A stretch of 64,000 nucleotides of DNA from Fomes fomentarius (GCA_022606135.1 JABYQN010000007.1:372001-436000); one strand, 5' to 3'; shown: positions 33,136 through 45,133, counted from the first letter of the stretch. Translations and numbers: made by a program. Notes: generated by a model from the letters alone, not told the origin.

Positions 33136-36100
33136 ATGCGCAAGCAACTCGACCCTCGTATTCCCATCCTCATCAACAATAATGTCAAAAAGAATCATAG
33201 GTCGTTCATAGTACTACTTGGAGACAAGGGTAGAGACCAAGTACGTGACCTGGTTTCTATGTGTGATCTCGGTATTGACCAGTCCAGATTGTAAACCTAC
33301 ACTTCCTGCTCTCACAAGCGCGAGTGTCTGCTCGTCCGTCTGTGCTATGGTGTTACAAGAAGGAGCTGGGGTTCACAACGTATGTTATCACTCCGTAAAA
33401 TTGGTCCCACCTATTCCTAAGACGTGCAACAGCCACCGGAAAAAGCGTGAAGCCAAAATCAAGAGAGAAGTCAAGAGAGGGACCCGAGAACCCAACGAAC
33501 AGGATCCCTTCGAGATCTTCATCACTGTGACGGACATCCGATATACGTACGTGTGTATGCTAACTAGTTGTGTATTTGAAGTCATCAATCTGCATTTTAG
33601 GTACTATAAGGAGTCACACAAGATTCTGGGCCAGACGTTCGGCATGTGCGTACTCCAGGACTTTGAGGCGATTACGCCCAACCTTCTTGCGCGCACAATA
33701 GAAACCGTCGAAGGCGGCGGATTGGTCGTCATCATGCTGAAGACGATGAAGTCCCTTAGACAACTGTACACCATGACTATGGTACGCTTCATCCGCCTCG
33801 AGTCTCGCACATGGATGTAATTGACCTGCATACAGGATGTCCACGCACGTTATCGCACGTCCGCCCACGATTCCGTGGTCGCTCGCTTCAACGAGCGTTT
33901 TATCCTTTCCTTAGGCTCTTGCGACGATTGTCTTGTTTTGGACGATGAGCTGAATGTCCTGCCGATCTCTCGCGGCAAGGACATCAAGCCCTTGGAAGAG
34001 GCTAGGGGAAAGAGCAAGGAAGAGAATGAGCTGAAGGATCTCAAAGACAATCTCGCTGACACGAAGCCCGTTGGTGAACTCGTGAAGCTAGCAAAGACCA
34101 TCGACCAGGCCCAGGCAATCCTCACATTTGTCGACGCAATTGCTGAGAAGACGCTTTCTTCGACTGTCACACTTACTGCTGGGCGTGGACGTGGAAAGTC
34201 TGCTGCTCTAGGTCTGGCTATCGCTGCAGCTCTTGCACATGGGTACTCCAATATCTTCGTCACCAGTCCCAGTCCAGAGAATTTGAAGACACTCTTCGAC
34301 TTCATCTTCAAAGGCATGGACGCGCTTGGCTATGAGGAGCATCTCGACTATGATATCGCACAGAGCACGAATCCAGATTTCAACAAGGCCATCGTGCGCG
34401 TGAATGTCTTCCGGAATCACAGGCAAACTATCCAGGTCAGCCTCGTCTCGTTGCTGGAGATCATTCACGTTCCTCACAGATGTCTTCCTACGCACAGTAC
34501 ATTCAACCCCAGGATGCACATGTGCTGGGTCAGGCGGAGTTGGTCATCATTGACGAGGCCGCAGCAATCCCTCTCCCTCTTGTCCGCAATCTCATCGGTC
34601 CCTACCTTGTCTTCATGGCGTCAACTATCAATGGCTACGAAGGCACAGGTCGCTCGCTATCCCTCAAGCTTATTCAACAGCTCCGCGAGAGCACCCGGCC
34701 ATCCCTTACGAAAGATGCAGCGCCTGCCGAAGACGACGCTGGGGCCGCATCCTCCTCCAAAAAGGCCATCGGGAAGGCTCCACCAAAAGCCCGCACCCTG
34801 CGTGAGATTAAGCTCGAGACCCCGATCCGATACGCTGCGGGGGACAAGGTCGAGAGGTGGCTGAATAGTCTGCTGTGCCTCGACGCGACTATCCTCCCGC
34901 GCCAGATGCACATGAGCTGCCCGCACCCGAGCAAGTGCGAGCTGTTCTACGTCTCGCGCGATACGCTGTTCAGCTACCACCCGGCCTCGGAAGTATTCTT
35001 GCAGCGCATGATGGCCCTCTATGTCGCGAGTCATTATAAGAATCAGCCGAACGACCTCCAGCTGCTCTCCGACGCGCCCGCGCATCACCTGTTTGTCCTC
35101 CTACCCCCGATCAAGGAGGACGAGACGCATTTGCCGGAGCCTCTCGTCGTCCTGCAAGTTGCGTTGGAGGGCAACATCAGCAGGCAGGCGATCCTCGAGG
35201 GCTTGGGTCGGGGTTTCCGCGCGGGAGGGGACATGATACCCTGGCTGATTTCGCAGCAGTTCCAGGAGAACAAGTTCGCGCTCCTCTCTGGGGCACGAAT
35301 CGTTCGAATAGCGACACATCCGGACTACGGGAACATGGGGTATGGAGCGCGCGCGCTGCAGGCGTTGAACGCTTACTATAGCGGAGAGTACTTCAACGTC
35401 GACGAGGTCGCGCAGGCGGAGCAGTCGTATCCGGACCCAGCAAACTTCGAAGATGTAAGTCGCGAGTGACTGCGATACACCTGCTGCATGCCCCTGTCTC
35501 TGCGCCGCTTCTCGCGATACTAATCGTGTGGTCCATCGTATCATAGGACACAAACCTGTTGATAGATGAACCGAAAGTGCGCGCCGCTCATGCGATGCCG
35601 CCCCTTCTGCAACGCTTGACAGAACGCAAACCCGAGACCCTTGATTATCTCGGTGTGTCGTATGGTCTCACTTCGCCACTTCTTCGGTATGCGCATCACC
35701 TACGTTGGAACGTATGTGGTAGATACTTACTGGGACCCCCGCACCGACAGATTCTGGAAGCGGGCAGGATATGTGCCGCTGTATCTCCGACAGACGCAGA
35801 GTGAGCTGACCGGAGAGCACACGTGCGTCATGGTCCGTGGGCTGAACTCGTCTACTGAGAGCGAGCTGGAGTGGTTGGGCGAGTTTGCGAAGGGTGTGTG
35901 GACGCTATCTCTACCTCCCTTTCGTTCTAATGCGACTCATTGAGTTACAGACTTCAGGAGACGATTTTTGACGCTTCTCTCATATAAATTCCGAGAGTTC
36001 GGCAGTGTAACAGCGCTGAGCGTGCTGGAGGCTGCGAACGCAGGGGTCAAGAAGCTTGATGAGGATCCTTCTCGAGGTAGACGAAACATTCTCCTATACT

Positions 36101-37453
36101 GTGATTACCGTTCTCACCGGTCCTGCAGAGTTGGGCTCTGCGGAGCTGTCGATATCGCTTTCCCCCTTCGATCTCAAGCGGCTCGACTCGTATGCGAACA
36201 ATCAGCTTGATTACCATGTTATCATGGACCTGCTTCCGACGATAGCTCAGCTGTACTTCGAGAAGCGAGTCGGGTCCGAAGTCCACCTCAGCGCAGTGCA
36301 GAGCTCTATCCTCCTGGCGCTTGGTCTCCAGAGGAAGACGGTAGAGGAAATAGAGGTGCGTCTTCCTTTGTCCCTGTCGTATTGACAGGAATTCCGGCAC
36401 AAACCTAACATCATGCCCATGCCCAAATAGGCCGAGCTGCAGCTCCAAGTCTCGCAAGTCCTTGCACTCTTCGTCAAGGTGATCAAGAAGATGACCAAAC
36501 GCCTCCTCGACGTGCAGAAGGCCGCGATCAGCGCGACCCTACCCGACGCTAACGCCGTCAAGTCCATCGCACGCACCAAGGCGGACGGCTCGAAGGTCGA
36601 GTTCAGACCGCTCGAGACGACGCTGGAGGAGGAGCTGGAGGAAGCGGGCGACGAGGCGACGCGCGCGATGCGCGAGAAGCAGCGGGCGATGATTGATGCG
36701 CTGGACCTATCGAAGTGAGCGACTCTCTTTGTCTCCTCTGGATCTGTCGAACCCCTTGGTCGTCAGTCGGTGACTCGGTGGAGAAGCGCAAGTCCGTCTT
36801 TCCGTGCGTTCATTCCCTACCCAAGTTCGTCCTCAACCGTGACCGATCTGGGTTTTGAATCTTCTATCTGAGTGTATGATCGTCTGACCTCACGCGTCGG
36901 CTCACGCGGGTCTCGCGTCGTGACGTGCGGGGCCCCGCAACGCACATCTGGGGCAGGCTGGGCGTGCTTGGCTCGCGCTCGTCCATATCTCGCGCATCCC
37001 ATTCGCCCGCTTCGCGCGAGCTCGCGATGATGCGCGCGGGTTATCTCTTGGTCTTCGTTCGCTGGAGCGTTTCTGTTCTCTTGTCTTGTGCTGCGCCCAA
37101 CAGCATGACGATGAAGGTTCTCTGCTGTTCAGCCTGTTCAGTTCAGTCACGGTGGGCGTCTCTGCATCAGGATGCTCTTTCAGGCCGGAGATGCGATCAG
37201 GATGGATCACGCTGACCGGTGTTCTTTCTCCATTTGCGTCTGCAGGTATGCGATCAACGACACGTCTGCGGATTGGAGCACGGCGGAGACGCAGGTCGCG
37301 AAGCTCGCGAGCAGCGGCTCGGGCAAGTCAACGCTTGTGAGCGTCAAGACGGCCGCCGCGGTCGCGGGGCAGAAGCGGAAAGCGGAGAAAGCGGGCGGGG
37401 CAGAGCCGAAGGAGAAGAAGGCGAGGAGGAGCTTGAAGAAGGGCAAACAGTAG
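33136..37453 (+). CDS. KRE33: RNA cytidine N4-acetyltransferase (NAT10 / Kre33 homologue)
   Basis: Twelve exons (33136-33240, 33288-33379, 33433-33546, 33601-33781, 33836-34435, 34498-35454, 35547-35686, 35751-35893, 35951-36076, 36129-36355, 36431-36714, 37246-37453) encode 1,058 residues, close to yeast Kre33. Family blocks are all present: HRKKREAKIKREVKRGTRE, ILGQTFGMC, LTAGRGRGKSAALGL (Walker A, about residues 278-292), STNPDFNKAIVRV, VIIDEAAAIPLP, STINGYEGTGRSLS, then the GNAT acetyltransferase part (VRIATHPDYGNMGYG) and a lysine-rich nucleolar-type tail ending KKGKQ. The enzyme uses ATP and acetyl-CoA to make N4-acetylcytidine in 18S rRNA and some tRNAs, and is essential for small-subunit assembly in yeast. 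The last intron (36715-37245) is 531 nt, about ten times the local norm. A second acceptor 18 nt before exon six would add six codons in frame. Confidence 0.95.
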
Positions 37454-38583
37454 GAGGAACGCCAGCCATGATAATAACACTAATCCGCGCGGGCTCCCGT
37501 CGCTCTTCTGGTCTTTGGCAATCTTCCATGGAGCGCTACCGTATATGTTTGCCAAGCCCTTGCGCAAGTATGTCAACTTGAGCCAAGAAGCCGCATTGGG
37601 CAATGTGTGGGGTTAACGGGGCTTGGCGCTTGAGAGTGTTGGGTCGCGGATTGGAACTATCACACAGTGACTGGCGTTCGGGTGGGGGGTTGGGGGCGTT
37701 AATTCCAGCGTGACTACGCATACATCATCGTTGACCGGTCCTCGAGGTCATACTGTAGTAGAACCCCAGTGTGTCAGTTCTTCACCGTTTCACCGACTTA
37801 CAGGGGACGTCTATGTATAGTACATAGCTAGTAAGAATAGCGTGTGGATGCGGTCCGCGTCTCTTCCGAGTCTCGGCGGGGAGGTTAGTCAACTTCAAAA
37901 ATACCTTTGGCTTGGTGATAACTTCGCAAGGCGCACGGGGAAGAGTGCATACTTGATGTGGTGAACAGGTAGCGAGACCGGCAGTGAACGAGCCTTGAGC
38001 TTCAAAGCTTCACTTTGGATGGGCACCGATGCCCCTTGACACAGCCACTTTAGGAAAGTTGTGCACCTTATTGGTCATCATATCCGCTCTACCTAGGTCC
38101 GCCCGGTAGCAAGCTCGCAACAATAAGACCTCCATGCACACCGGACCTGACGAGCAGCTGACGGAAGTAGCTTTCCGAGACGTATACGCAGTGTTCGTTC
38201 TTCAAGTTTGTGGGACGACCACTGCCAACCAGGGACGATGGGCCCCCCAGCCACCCGTGCGTATACTGCGCTAAAAATTGTCAGGAGAAGGATGGCGACG
38301 TTCGCGCGGCTGTGGTGTGAGGCGGCGACTGCGACAGCGTGCGGTCGTGTGTATTCGGAGCTGGCGTGCATCGATGAAGCGGCACGAATCCGAAATGGCG
38401 GGCTATGGCGGGGGCGGGGGCGGGTCGGTCGACGGTATACAGTCGGCCGTATGAGGCGGGACCGGGGGAATGGTGGGGCCCCGCAAAGAAGCGGTGGGAG
38501 AATACTTAGGCGAGGGGTATGCGGAATATACGCGTCCATCAGAGATCGCAATGGAGGGCCGGACAGCCGGCGCGTGCACCGAA
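37454..38583. other. Intergenic region and JEN promoter
   Basis: About 1.1 kb between the NAT10 homologue and the monocarboxylate transporter. The right half is GC-rich with G-runs (see the CreA-like sites). No gene is supported; a minus-strand open frame at 38093-38551 has no homology or splice support. Confidence 0.4.
38403..38428 (+). promoter_or_regulatory. Candidate CreA/Mig1 carbon-repressor sites
   Basis: Overlapping GCGGGG words match the SYGGRG consensus of fungal carbon catabolite repressors, about 225-250 nt before the transporter ATG; a further GTGGGG lies at about 38473. JEN transporters are glucose-repressed in other fungi. Binding is inferred from the consensus only, and such short words are common in GC-rich DNA. 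Confidence 0.35.
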
Positions 38584-38589
38584 TATAAA
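38584..38589 (+). promoter_or_regulatory. TATA box of the JEN-type transporter gene
   Basis: TATAAA lies 64 nt upstream of the ATG at 38653, a typical distance. Confidence 0.5.
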
Positions 38590-38652
38590 CTGTGAGGGCG
38601 GGGAGCTGAGGCGAGTCTGCTCCTTGCCTCTCGCCTCTCTCCTCTGCGTACG

Positions 38653-40955
38653 ATGGCCCCTTCCTTCCTACGCAACCTCATCCCTCGCCGCGAAAAACGC
38701 GCTGAGGGCCGCCCTCTCCTCGAGGTCCTCGGGACCTTGACATGGACCCAGTGGGGGCACTTCTGGTCGGGGTACGTATCTTCATTACCTTCCTTCCTTG
38801 GCGCGCCGCCGCGCCCTCCCGCCCAATGGTGGCTGATCGCACATATCTCTTGGCTTGCACCCACAATGCGCACATTGGACACAACAGTTGGCTTGCATGG
38901 ACCTGCGACGCTGTCGACTTCTTTTCCGTCTCCCTCAGTGTCACCCGTCTCGGCGCCCAGTTCAACCGTGACACTCATGACATTGTACGTACCCTCATTC
39001 GCACACTCCCCGCCTGTCCTGTCGCCCTGCTCACAGCGTGATATCTGCGCAGACGACCGCTATCACGCTCACCTTACTCTTCCGTTCCGTCGGAGCTGTG
39101 AGCATCCAACGCAACAAGTACGCGCCGTCGGCGAAAACCTGATTCCTGTCCGCCTTTTAGGTCGTCTTTGGCATCATCTCTGACCGTTTCGGCCGCAAAT
39201 GGCCGCTCGTCGCAAACCTCCTCCTCATCGCTGTCCTCGAACTCGGCTCCGGCTTCGTCACCACCTTCTCCGCATTCCTCGGCGTCCGTTCCCTCTTTGG
39301 TGTCGCCATGGGTGGAATATGGGGCCTTGCGGCTTCTACCGCCCTTGAGAACCTACCCGTTGAGGTCCGTGGACTCGCTTCTGGCGTTCTGCAACAGGGG
39401 TATGCCGTCGGCTACCTCCTCGCAGCCGTTATCAACCTCACGCTCGTCCCCGATACCGCGGAGACATGGCGCTCGCTCTTCTGGACTGCCGCTGGCCTAT
39501 CTGCCTTTGCGGCGTTTGTACGGTTCCTTCTGCCGGAGAGCGGAGTCTTCCTTCGTGCGAAGGCTGCCCAGATCGAGCGCGGCGACTCCACAAAGAACAA
39601 GACAAAGATTTTCTTCCATGAGACTGGTGAGATGCTCAAGCGGCACTGGCTGCTCTGCATCTATGCCGTGCTGCTCATGACTGGTGCGTTTCACTTTGGG
39701 GTGCCGTCGCGTCATTGGGAGAGCGCGGCTACTGATATGGTTTCATCATCACAGGCTTCAACTTCCTCTCTCATGGATCGCAGGATCTCTACCCCACCTA
39801 CTTGAAGGAGGCAAAGCTCTTCAGCGATCACGACGCTACGATTGCGACCATTATTGGCAACTGCGTGAGTGCTGGCTAAATTTAGCTGTCTGTCTGATGG
39901 TTGTTTGACATTCAACATACGTCCTAGGGTGCTATTGCGTGAGTTGACTCTGCCTTTGGTGTCAATGGGATGGAACGTACTCATTCATATATCACACAGT
40001 GGTGGTGCCATTGCCGGATATGTATCGCAGTACATTGGACGTCGTCTCACCATCATGTATGCGTCTCTCACCGATTTCCTACCCCTCTGTCCGCTGACTT
40101 CGTCTTCCATAGCATCTTCGTCCTGCTGATTGGCGGTCAGTTGCATTTCCGTTGAGATCCAGGAACGTGCCATTGTACTCATCCCCCTCTTCACTGCAGC
40201 ATTCATCCCGCTCTGGATTCTGCCGACAACCTTCAGCGGCCTTGCCGCAGGCGCGTTCTGCATTCAGTTCGGCGTCCAGGGCGCATGGGGTGTTGTACGT
40301 TTGAACGTAATATTCCGCTTCACAGATGCAGACCCTGACACGTTTCCGTTGCACAGATTCCCATCCAACTCGCGGAAATCTCTCCGCCGGCCTTCCGCGC
40401 CACCTTCCCTGGTGTTGCCTACCAGCTTGGTAACGTTAGTAAACACACACACTCTTTCCTGATAGTCCGAATGAAGGAATACTGACACTTCGTGCCTTTT
40501 GTACGCACAGATGGTCTCCTCCGCTTCTGCGCAGATCGAAGCCAGTGAGCACCTATCTTCCTTTGCATGTAGCGAATAGCTGACGATCCGCGCTTCCCCT
40601 TCCCTGCCACTCTTCACTCTTCCCTTTCCACCTTTCGCATCCTCTCCTTATCTCTTCTTACGCAGCTGGTGCCGAGAATTTGCACACAACCGTGATAGAC
40701 AAGAACGGCCAGCCGAAGGTCGTGTCCGACTACGCGACGGTGCAGGGCATCCTCATCGGCGTCGTCGCCGCCTTCGTGCTCATCATCACCATCATCGGCC
40801 CCGAGAACTACGGCTCGCACTTTGAGAAACACAAGGCTGCCTTCGAGGAGGGTGCAGGCCGCGATGAGGAGGCCGAAGACCCGCACGTGCCCGACTCGCG
40901 ACCGACAAGTGTGCAGGTCGTCGAGGAGAAGCGCATGACACCTGAGCCTGTCTAG
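38653..40955 (+). CDS. JEN1: JEN-type monocarboxylate/proton symporter (MFS)
   Basis: The twelve-exon model (38653-38771, 38888-38984, 39053-39097, 39161-39683, 39755-39864, 39928-39938, 40000-40056, 40113-40135, 40200-40294, 40357-40434, 40511-40544, 40666-40955) gives 493 residues in frame. Hydrophobic segments fit a 12-span major facilitator. MFS motifs are present after TM2 (ISDRFGRKWP) and in the second half (GYVSQYIGRR). The JEN signature N-x2-S-H-x-S-Q-D-x3-T is exact (NFLSHGSQDLYPT, around residues 264-276). Jen1 imports lactate, pyruvate and similar acids with protons across the plasma membrane. N- and C-termini are cytosolic by family topology; the acidic tail ends EEKRMTPEPV and is a likely site for ubiquitin or phosphate regulation. 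Exon six has only 11 nt. Upstream GC-rich motifs suggest glucose repression. Confidence 0.92.
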
Positions 40956-42351
40956 GCTCCACCGTTCGCCCATGTGGCATGATTGCGTAGGCATATTAGC
41001 GTTGCACGCCCCGTCTTGATTAGCTTGCCTGTGGTCGTCGCTGTCGATGTGCTGTGAGATGTATCGTTGTGGACTGTACTGATATCACTTGGCGCGTGTT
41101 GGCAGCATGCGTATACATACCTGCATGCCGTGTTATGACCTCTTGACGACTAGTACTTACTGTCATGTTTTAGTGTATTTGTACGATGCTCCTACCTTGT
41201 GTTGTCGAAAAGCTAGCGTTGTGTGAGTTCGGAGTCCGGGGCCCATGATAGAAAGGTACTCGGACCGATGCAGGGTCGGATCTCTGGCCGACGGAGCGCG
41301 GCTCTATTGCGGTGTTAGCGATCGGGTCTTCGCCCTTGTTCACTGGTCACTAAACGACCCTTCTACTGGACATGTAGCGAAGTAAGTACTGTACAAGTCG
41401 AGCTGAGAATTGATCACAGGAAAACGAATACTATCAATGCCTCCAACAGCCTGAATCGTGCATCGGCAGTCCTAGCCATCGTGTACATTCAAGAGACGCA
41501 AAGTAAAGCTATGGCGAGCGAGCACAATTGCAAACTGGGAAGATTGTACCTCGACGTAGGGAAAGCAGAACTGTATATGCGCGCCGAGTCCTCTCCGTCG
41601 AGAAGCCGCGCGGGCCCCGACAACACCGACACTCACGATCATGCGAGCCCGACGCTCGACTGGTACATGTCCCCAGTCTGGTGCGTATCGTAGCACATCA
41701 TACTCACGCTCTCAGGCTCCAGACTCCTATCCTACTCTCAGCCACTCTGCGGTGTGAGTCGCCACGCCCCGCGCATACGACAGTCGATTGTCGTGGTCCT
41801 CGTCTTGCAGTCGGAGCGTTCCTTACTCATTAGCGAAGCAAGGTGTTCGTCCGTACTGAGGTCCTTCCTCCCAAGGACTGATAAGAGATCAGATAAGCCG
41901 ATATGCAGGTACTTAAACCTGCGACGATCTATCCGCGTTTAAAACGGGACGACAGTTTTGCACGCGGTATTTGTCCGGAACGGTACCTGTGGACTAGCCT
42001 CGCCGGGCACCGGAAGAGGGAGAGGGTGGCTCGAATGTTAGTGAAATTGTAGAAGTCAATGATGGACACGTCCAACGCGCAGTGAATAGTAATTTCGCAT
42101 GTATATCGAAGAGAGGGAGGTATGTTCAAACAATGAGATGGTCGTGAGTCTTCCTCGCGGAGCATATACCAATTTGTATGACGTCATGACTTCGCTGACA
42201 GTGGAGGTAAGAGCTAAACGGCTTTGATTACCTCCATCAGTGGAGAAGAGGAGAAGACTATGATGAAGAGTATGATAGGACCACCATGAGATCATAGGCT
42301 ACGATGAAACGAATGCTAGTAAAGGGTTGACCGTTCAGCTGCAGCATCACG
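40956..42351. other. Convergent intergenic region, no gene seen
   Basis: 1.4 kb between the transporter and the first NIS1-like gene. Short open frames around 41.5-41.9 kb overlap each other in several frames and show no coding signal I can support. Confidence 0.4.
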
Positions 42352-42911
42352 TCATGGAGTGATCTGAAGAACAGTGTGGAGAGTCTCCATCTTGGGACGA
42401 TTGGGGACCTACATGCAGTGTACCGTTACACGCTCAGGCTCTGACCATGCGCAAAGAGTATACGACAAACATACCCCAGCGTAGAAGAAATGCGCGACTT
42501 GCAACAGAGCCTTCCCCGCAGCGGTGTTCTCCGGGATCCTCACGGTGTAGTTGTGTGACCCGCCTTCATGTCCATGACCTTGCTTCGGGTTGTAGGGACC
42601 GTGGTAAAGAACGCGTCCGTAGTCTTTAGCAACTGCGTCGCAGTTCCCTTCCTTCCCGCACGCCTGGAGACCGATGATAACTGCAACATCAGTCGAGCGG
42701 GTGCCGTTTGAGGGCTGTACGGATGGGACGAGGCAAGGTTCAGCGGATTGTACCGGCACACAGTGCAGCGGCAGGAACATACCGAAGGGCTGATGCTCAC
42801 GACGAGGTTCTCACCCGCTTTGACCTCCTCGTTGGCCTTCGGTGAAGCGATATCGACGTTACGCGCGGCAGCAGACGCGACAAGAGCGAGGAAGACGAAT
42901 GCAGCTTTCAT
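42352..42911 (-). CDS. NIS1-like small secreted protein (copy A)
   Basis: Three exons (42783-42911, 42475-42714, 42352-42408) encode 141 residues. The protein starts with a classic signal peptide (MKAAFVFLALVASAAA) and has the layout I associate with the fungal NIS1 family: a PKANEEVKAGENLVV strand after the signal, a DVAVIIGLQACG block, a cysteine pair (CGKEGNC), YHGPYNP, NYTVRIP, LLQVAHFF, and a short last exon ending in a hydrophobic strand. NIS1 family members are secreted effectors, known in plant-associated fungi to interfere with host immune kinases; the role in this fungus is unknown. Exon phases, lengths and intron positions match copy C exactly in style. A TATA-like box (TTATATGAAAG on the minus strand, about 42966-42976) lies about 60 nt upstream. 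Confidence 0.72.
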
Positions 42912-43407
42912 ACCGACTGGGTGAACGGAGAACTTGACAGAGGCCTCACGAACAGGCCAGCCGGCTTTCATATAAGCACACGAATCGGCAATTGTGAAGA
43001 GACCCGCCAGCTTGAGGGTGAGGTCCGGAATCGCCACGTCGACGCTCTTCATATGCGACCGCCATGTTTCCTGAGCTTCAAGCGCAAGAGACATCACCGT
43101 CAGTAGCGATATGAGTTCTGATTATAGCTCTCCGTCCTCGGGTATGACAGTGTTGGCATTGAGTCAAGCAGGTTCATATTCGCTCAACAGGCGAACTTGA
43201 GGGGGGCTTCAAGACCTTCGTAGACGTGACAGTTAAGTGTGAGTGTGGGTGTAAAATTGTACTTTGGTTCAACTTGTTGTGAGTGGAAGCGTGGGATTTT
43301 CGGAAATCGGACCGGACGGTGGCTTCCATAAGTCAAAGTTAACTTTAGACAGTCGATAGTACTCGAGTACGTACGTACTATTACGGGTACTAATAGTACT
43401 TACTCTA
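42912..43407. other. Promoter of copy A and spacer to copy B
   Basis: It contains the probable TATA box of copy A (~42970). A perfect inverted repeat TACTATTA...TAATAGTA with a 7-nt loop lies near 43376-43398, next to the 3' end of the broken copy B. Confidence 0.4.
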
Positions 43408-43890
43408 CTAAGAATCGATGAAAACAGTCTTGTTCAGCACCTCGAGGTCGGGCCAGAACAGCGTTTGCATTGTACAAGGCTAGATACGACTTACCTCGAC
43501 TAGCGTGAAGTGCGCGACAGCCGGTCCAGCTGGAAGTTCACCGTCACCGTGAAGCTCTCATACGCATTTGGAGCGACGGGGCCCGCATAGACATGCCGAA
43601 TTCGCCCCTCCGCATGTTCCCGTGGGCGAGTGGTCGGCACACTGTTCAGTAGGCCAATCGCCACTTCGGACAGGTTGCGCGACTTGTTGAGGCTATCCTG
43701 TGTGTATCGACACAGCTCCATCACCACAGGTGAGCTCAGATGCGAAAAATCGAGACCTACCAACTATCGACATCAATTACAAAGCTCTCTCCTGGTGCCA
43801 ACGTCAACTTGCGCCGGGGAGGGGGGAGTTCTGTGTGGCGGCAAAAGTCGCAAAGAACAGGATGAGACCCTTCTGGTCAGACGGAGGTAC
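43408..43890 (-). pseudogene. NIS1-like gene, broken copy (copy B)
   Basis: The minus strand retains the parts of a NIS1-like gene in order: a signal-peptide-like stretch (LFFATFAATQ), a strand resembling LAPGESFVIDVD in another frame, SEVAIGLL, YAGPVAP, SFTVTV, then VAHFTLVE in a shifted frame, and a last exon LFWPDLEVLNKTVF with stop at 43408-43410. Damage is visible at three places. One frameshift lies inside the first exon, another in the second exon between the TVTV strand and the VAHF strand, and no usable AG acceptor lies before the last exon, where the sequence reads AAAC in place of the expected AG. The conserved cysteine pair is also absent. I conclude that this is a pseudogene, unless the assembly here is poor. 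Confidence 0.65.
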
Positions 43891-44560
43891 GGCCGGGAGG
43901 GAAGAAGGCCAAAGGATCCTACTAAAGGCTGCGATGATTACCACAGCCTTCCCGCCATCCTCTTCGCCGTTGTGAGAATGGGGCCACACACCCGACTCAG
44001 GGCAAGATCGAGAAGGAGCCGGAGCCAGAAGCCAACATATGCAGGGAGAACGGTAAGTGGAATCCACCTATTTGCTGCACGCGCCACGTATCTGAGAATT
44101 GAGTGAGTCGACCGACCTTGAAAGGAAGCTCGTGAACCCCATCAGTAAACCAGACGTTTGCCCCAAGGCCATAAACACACTTGCTCGCAAAGGTTCTGCA
44201 TAGTATGAGCAAAAATGAACGTGTACTTTCCAGCCTAGTCTACGCGTACCTGCGTGCAGCCCTTCGACCACCTGATACCTAGGCTGAAACGTCAAGAATG
44301 CACCCACGGGCCGCCGAGTGACCGGATCTTTTCTGTCGGCGGCTCGCTGAAGCTACCGACATCTCGCGGTCACGGTGACCCCTATTCATGAGCGGGCATT
44401 CTGGAGAGTTCTGGAGTCAGTTTTGAATATCTGCCATGTACCCGTTCTTCAAAGCGTAGAGGAGAGTTTATACAATGTCCATGGTCATATGGTCATATGG
44501 TCCGTATAGCGTACAGCGCGAGCAACATAGTATCGTACTCCATCGCAGAGTCCACGGAAA
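43891..44560. other. Spacer between copies B and C
   Basis: No further gene is supported. Short minus-strand frames around 44.0-44.3 kb show no family resemblance. Confidence 0.35.
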
Positions 44561-45133
44561 TCACTGGATGAGGACAGTCTCGTTCAGTACCTGAAGTGAG
44601 GGGAAGAATAGGGCCTAGGGAAGGGAAGAGCATCAGCATTCGATTCTCTTATGATGAGGCACATTCAGACACATACCCCAACCAAGTTGAAGTGCGCAAC
44701 CGACAAGATGGCAGGTCCGGTCTGAAAGCCATCCGGGACCGTAACGGTGTAGTTCTGAACAAGCGCGCCTTTACCAGCCGCGAGCTGGGGGCTGTAAGGT
44801 CCCGCAAATAGGATTTGGCCGAACCTTTGTGAGGTATCGACTCCATCGCATGTTCCCGGGGGCGCAATGCCCTTACAGCTAATGAGTCCGATGGCTACAG
44901 AAACTTCGAGAGAGTTAGAGAGGCTATTCTGAGGGAGTGTATACGAGGATGAGCCTAGCTGATAACGCAGTGGAATTGGGGTGCGAACAGCGTACCGGTC
45001 TGTCAACCTCGACGACGAAGCTTTGTCCAGGCGAGAGGTGAGTGCCCGGCGGAGGCTGAGCGATTACAGCGTTCTGAGCGGCAACGAGCGACGCCGCCGA
45101 GGCGAGAAGGGCGAGGAAAGAGAAAGACTTCAT
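44561..45133 (-). CDS. NIS1-like small secreted protein (copy C)
   Basis: Three exons (44996-45133, 44677-44928, 44561-44614) encode 147 residues. A signal peptide (MKSFSFLALLASAASLVAA) is followed by PPPGTHLSPGQSFVVEVDRP, an SVAIGLISC block, a second cysteine (GTCDG), ILFAGPYSP, NYTVTVPDGF, ILSVAHFNLVG and a final strand FPSLQVLNETV. The three-exon structure, intron phases and motif order are the same as in copy A. The family call (NIS1-like secreted effector) comes from remembered family patterns, and the biological role in this fungus is unknown. The start is the ATG directly preceding the signal peptide. Confidence 0.72.
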
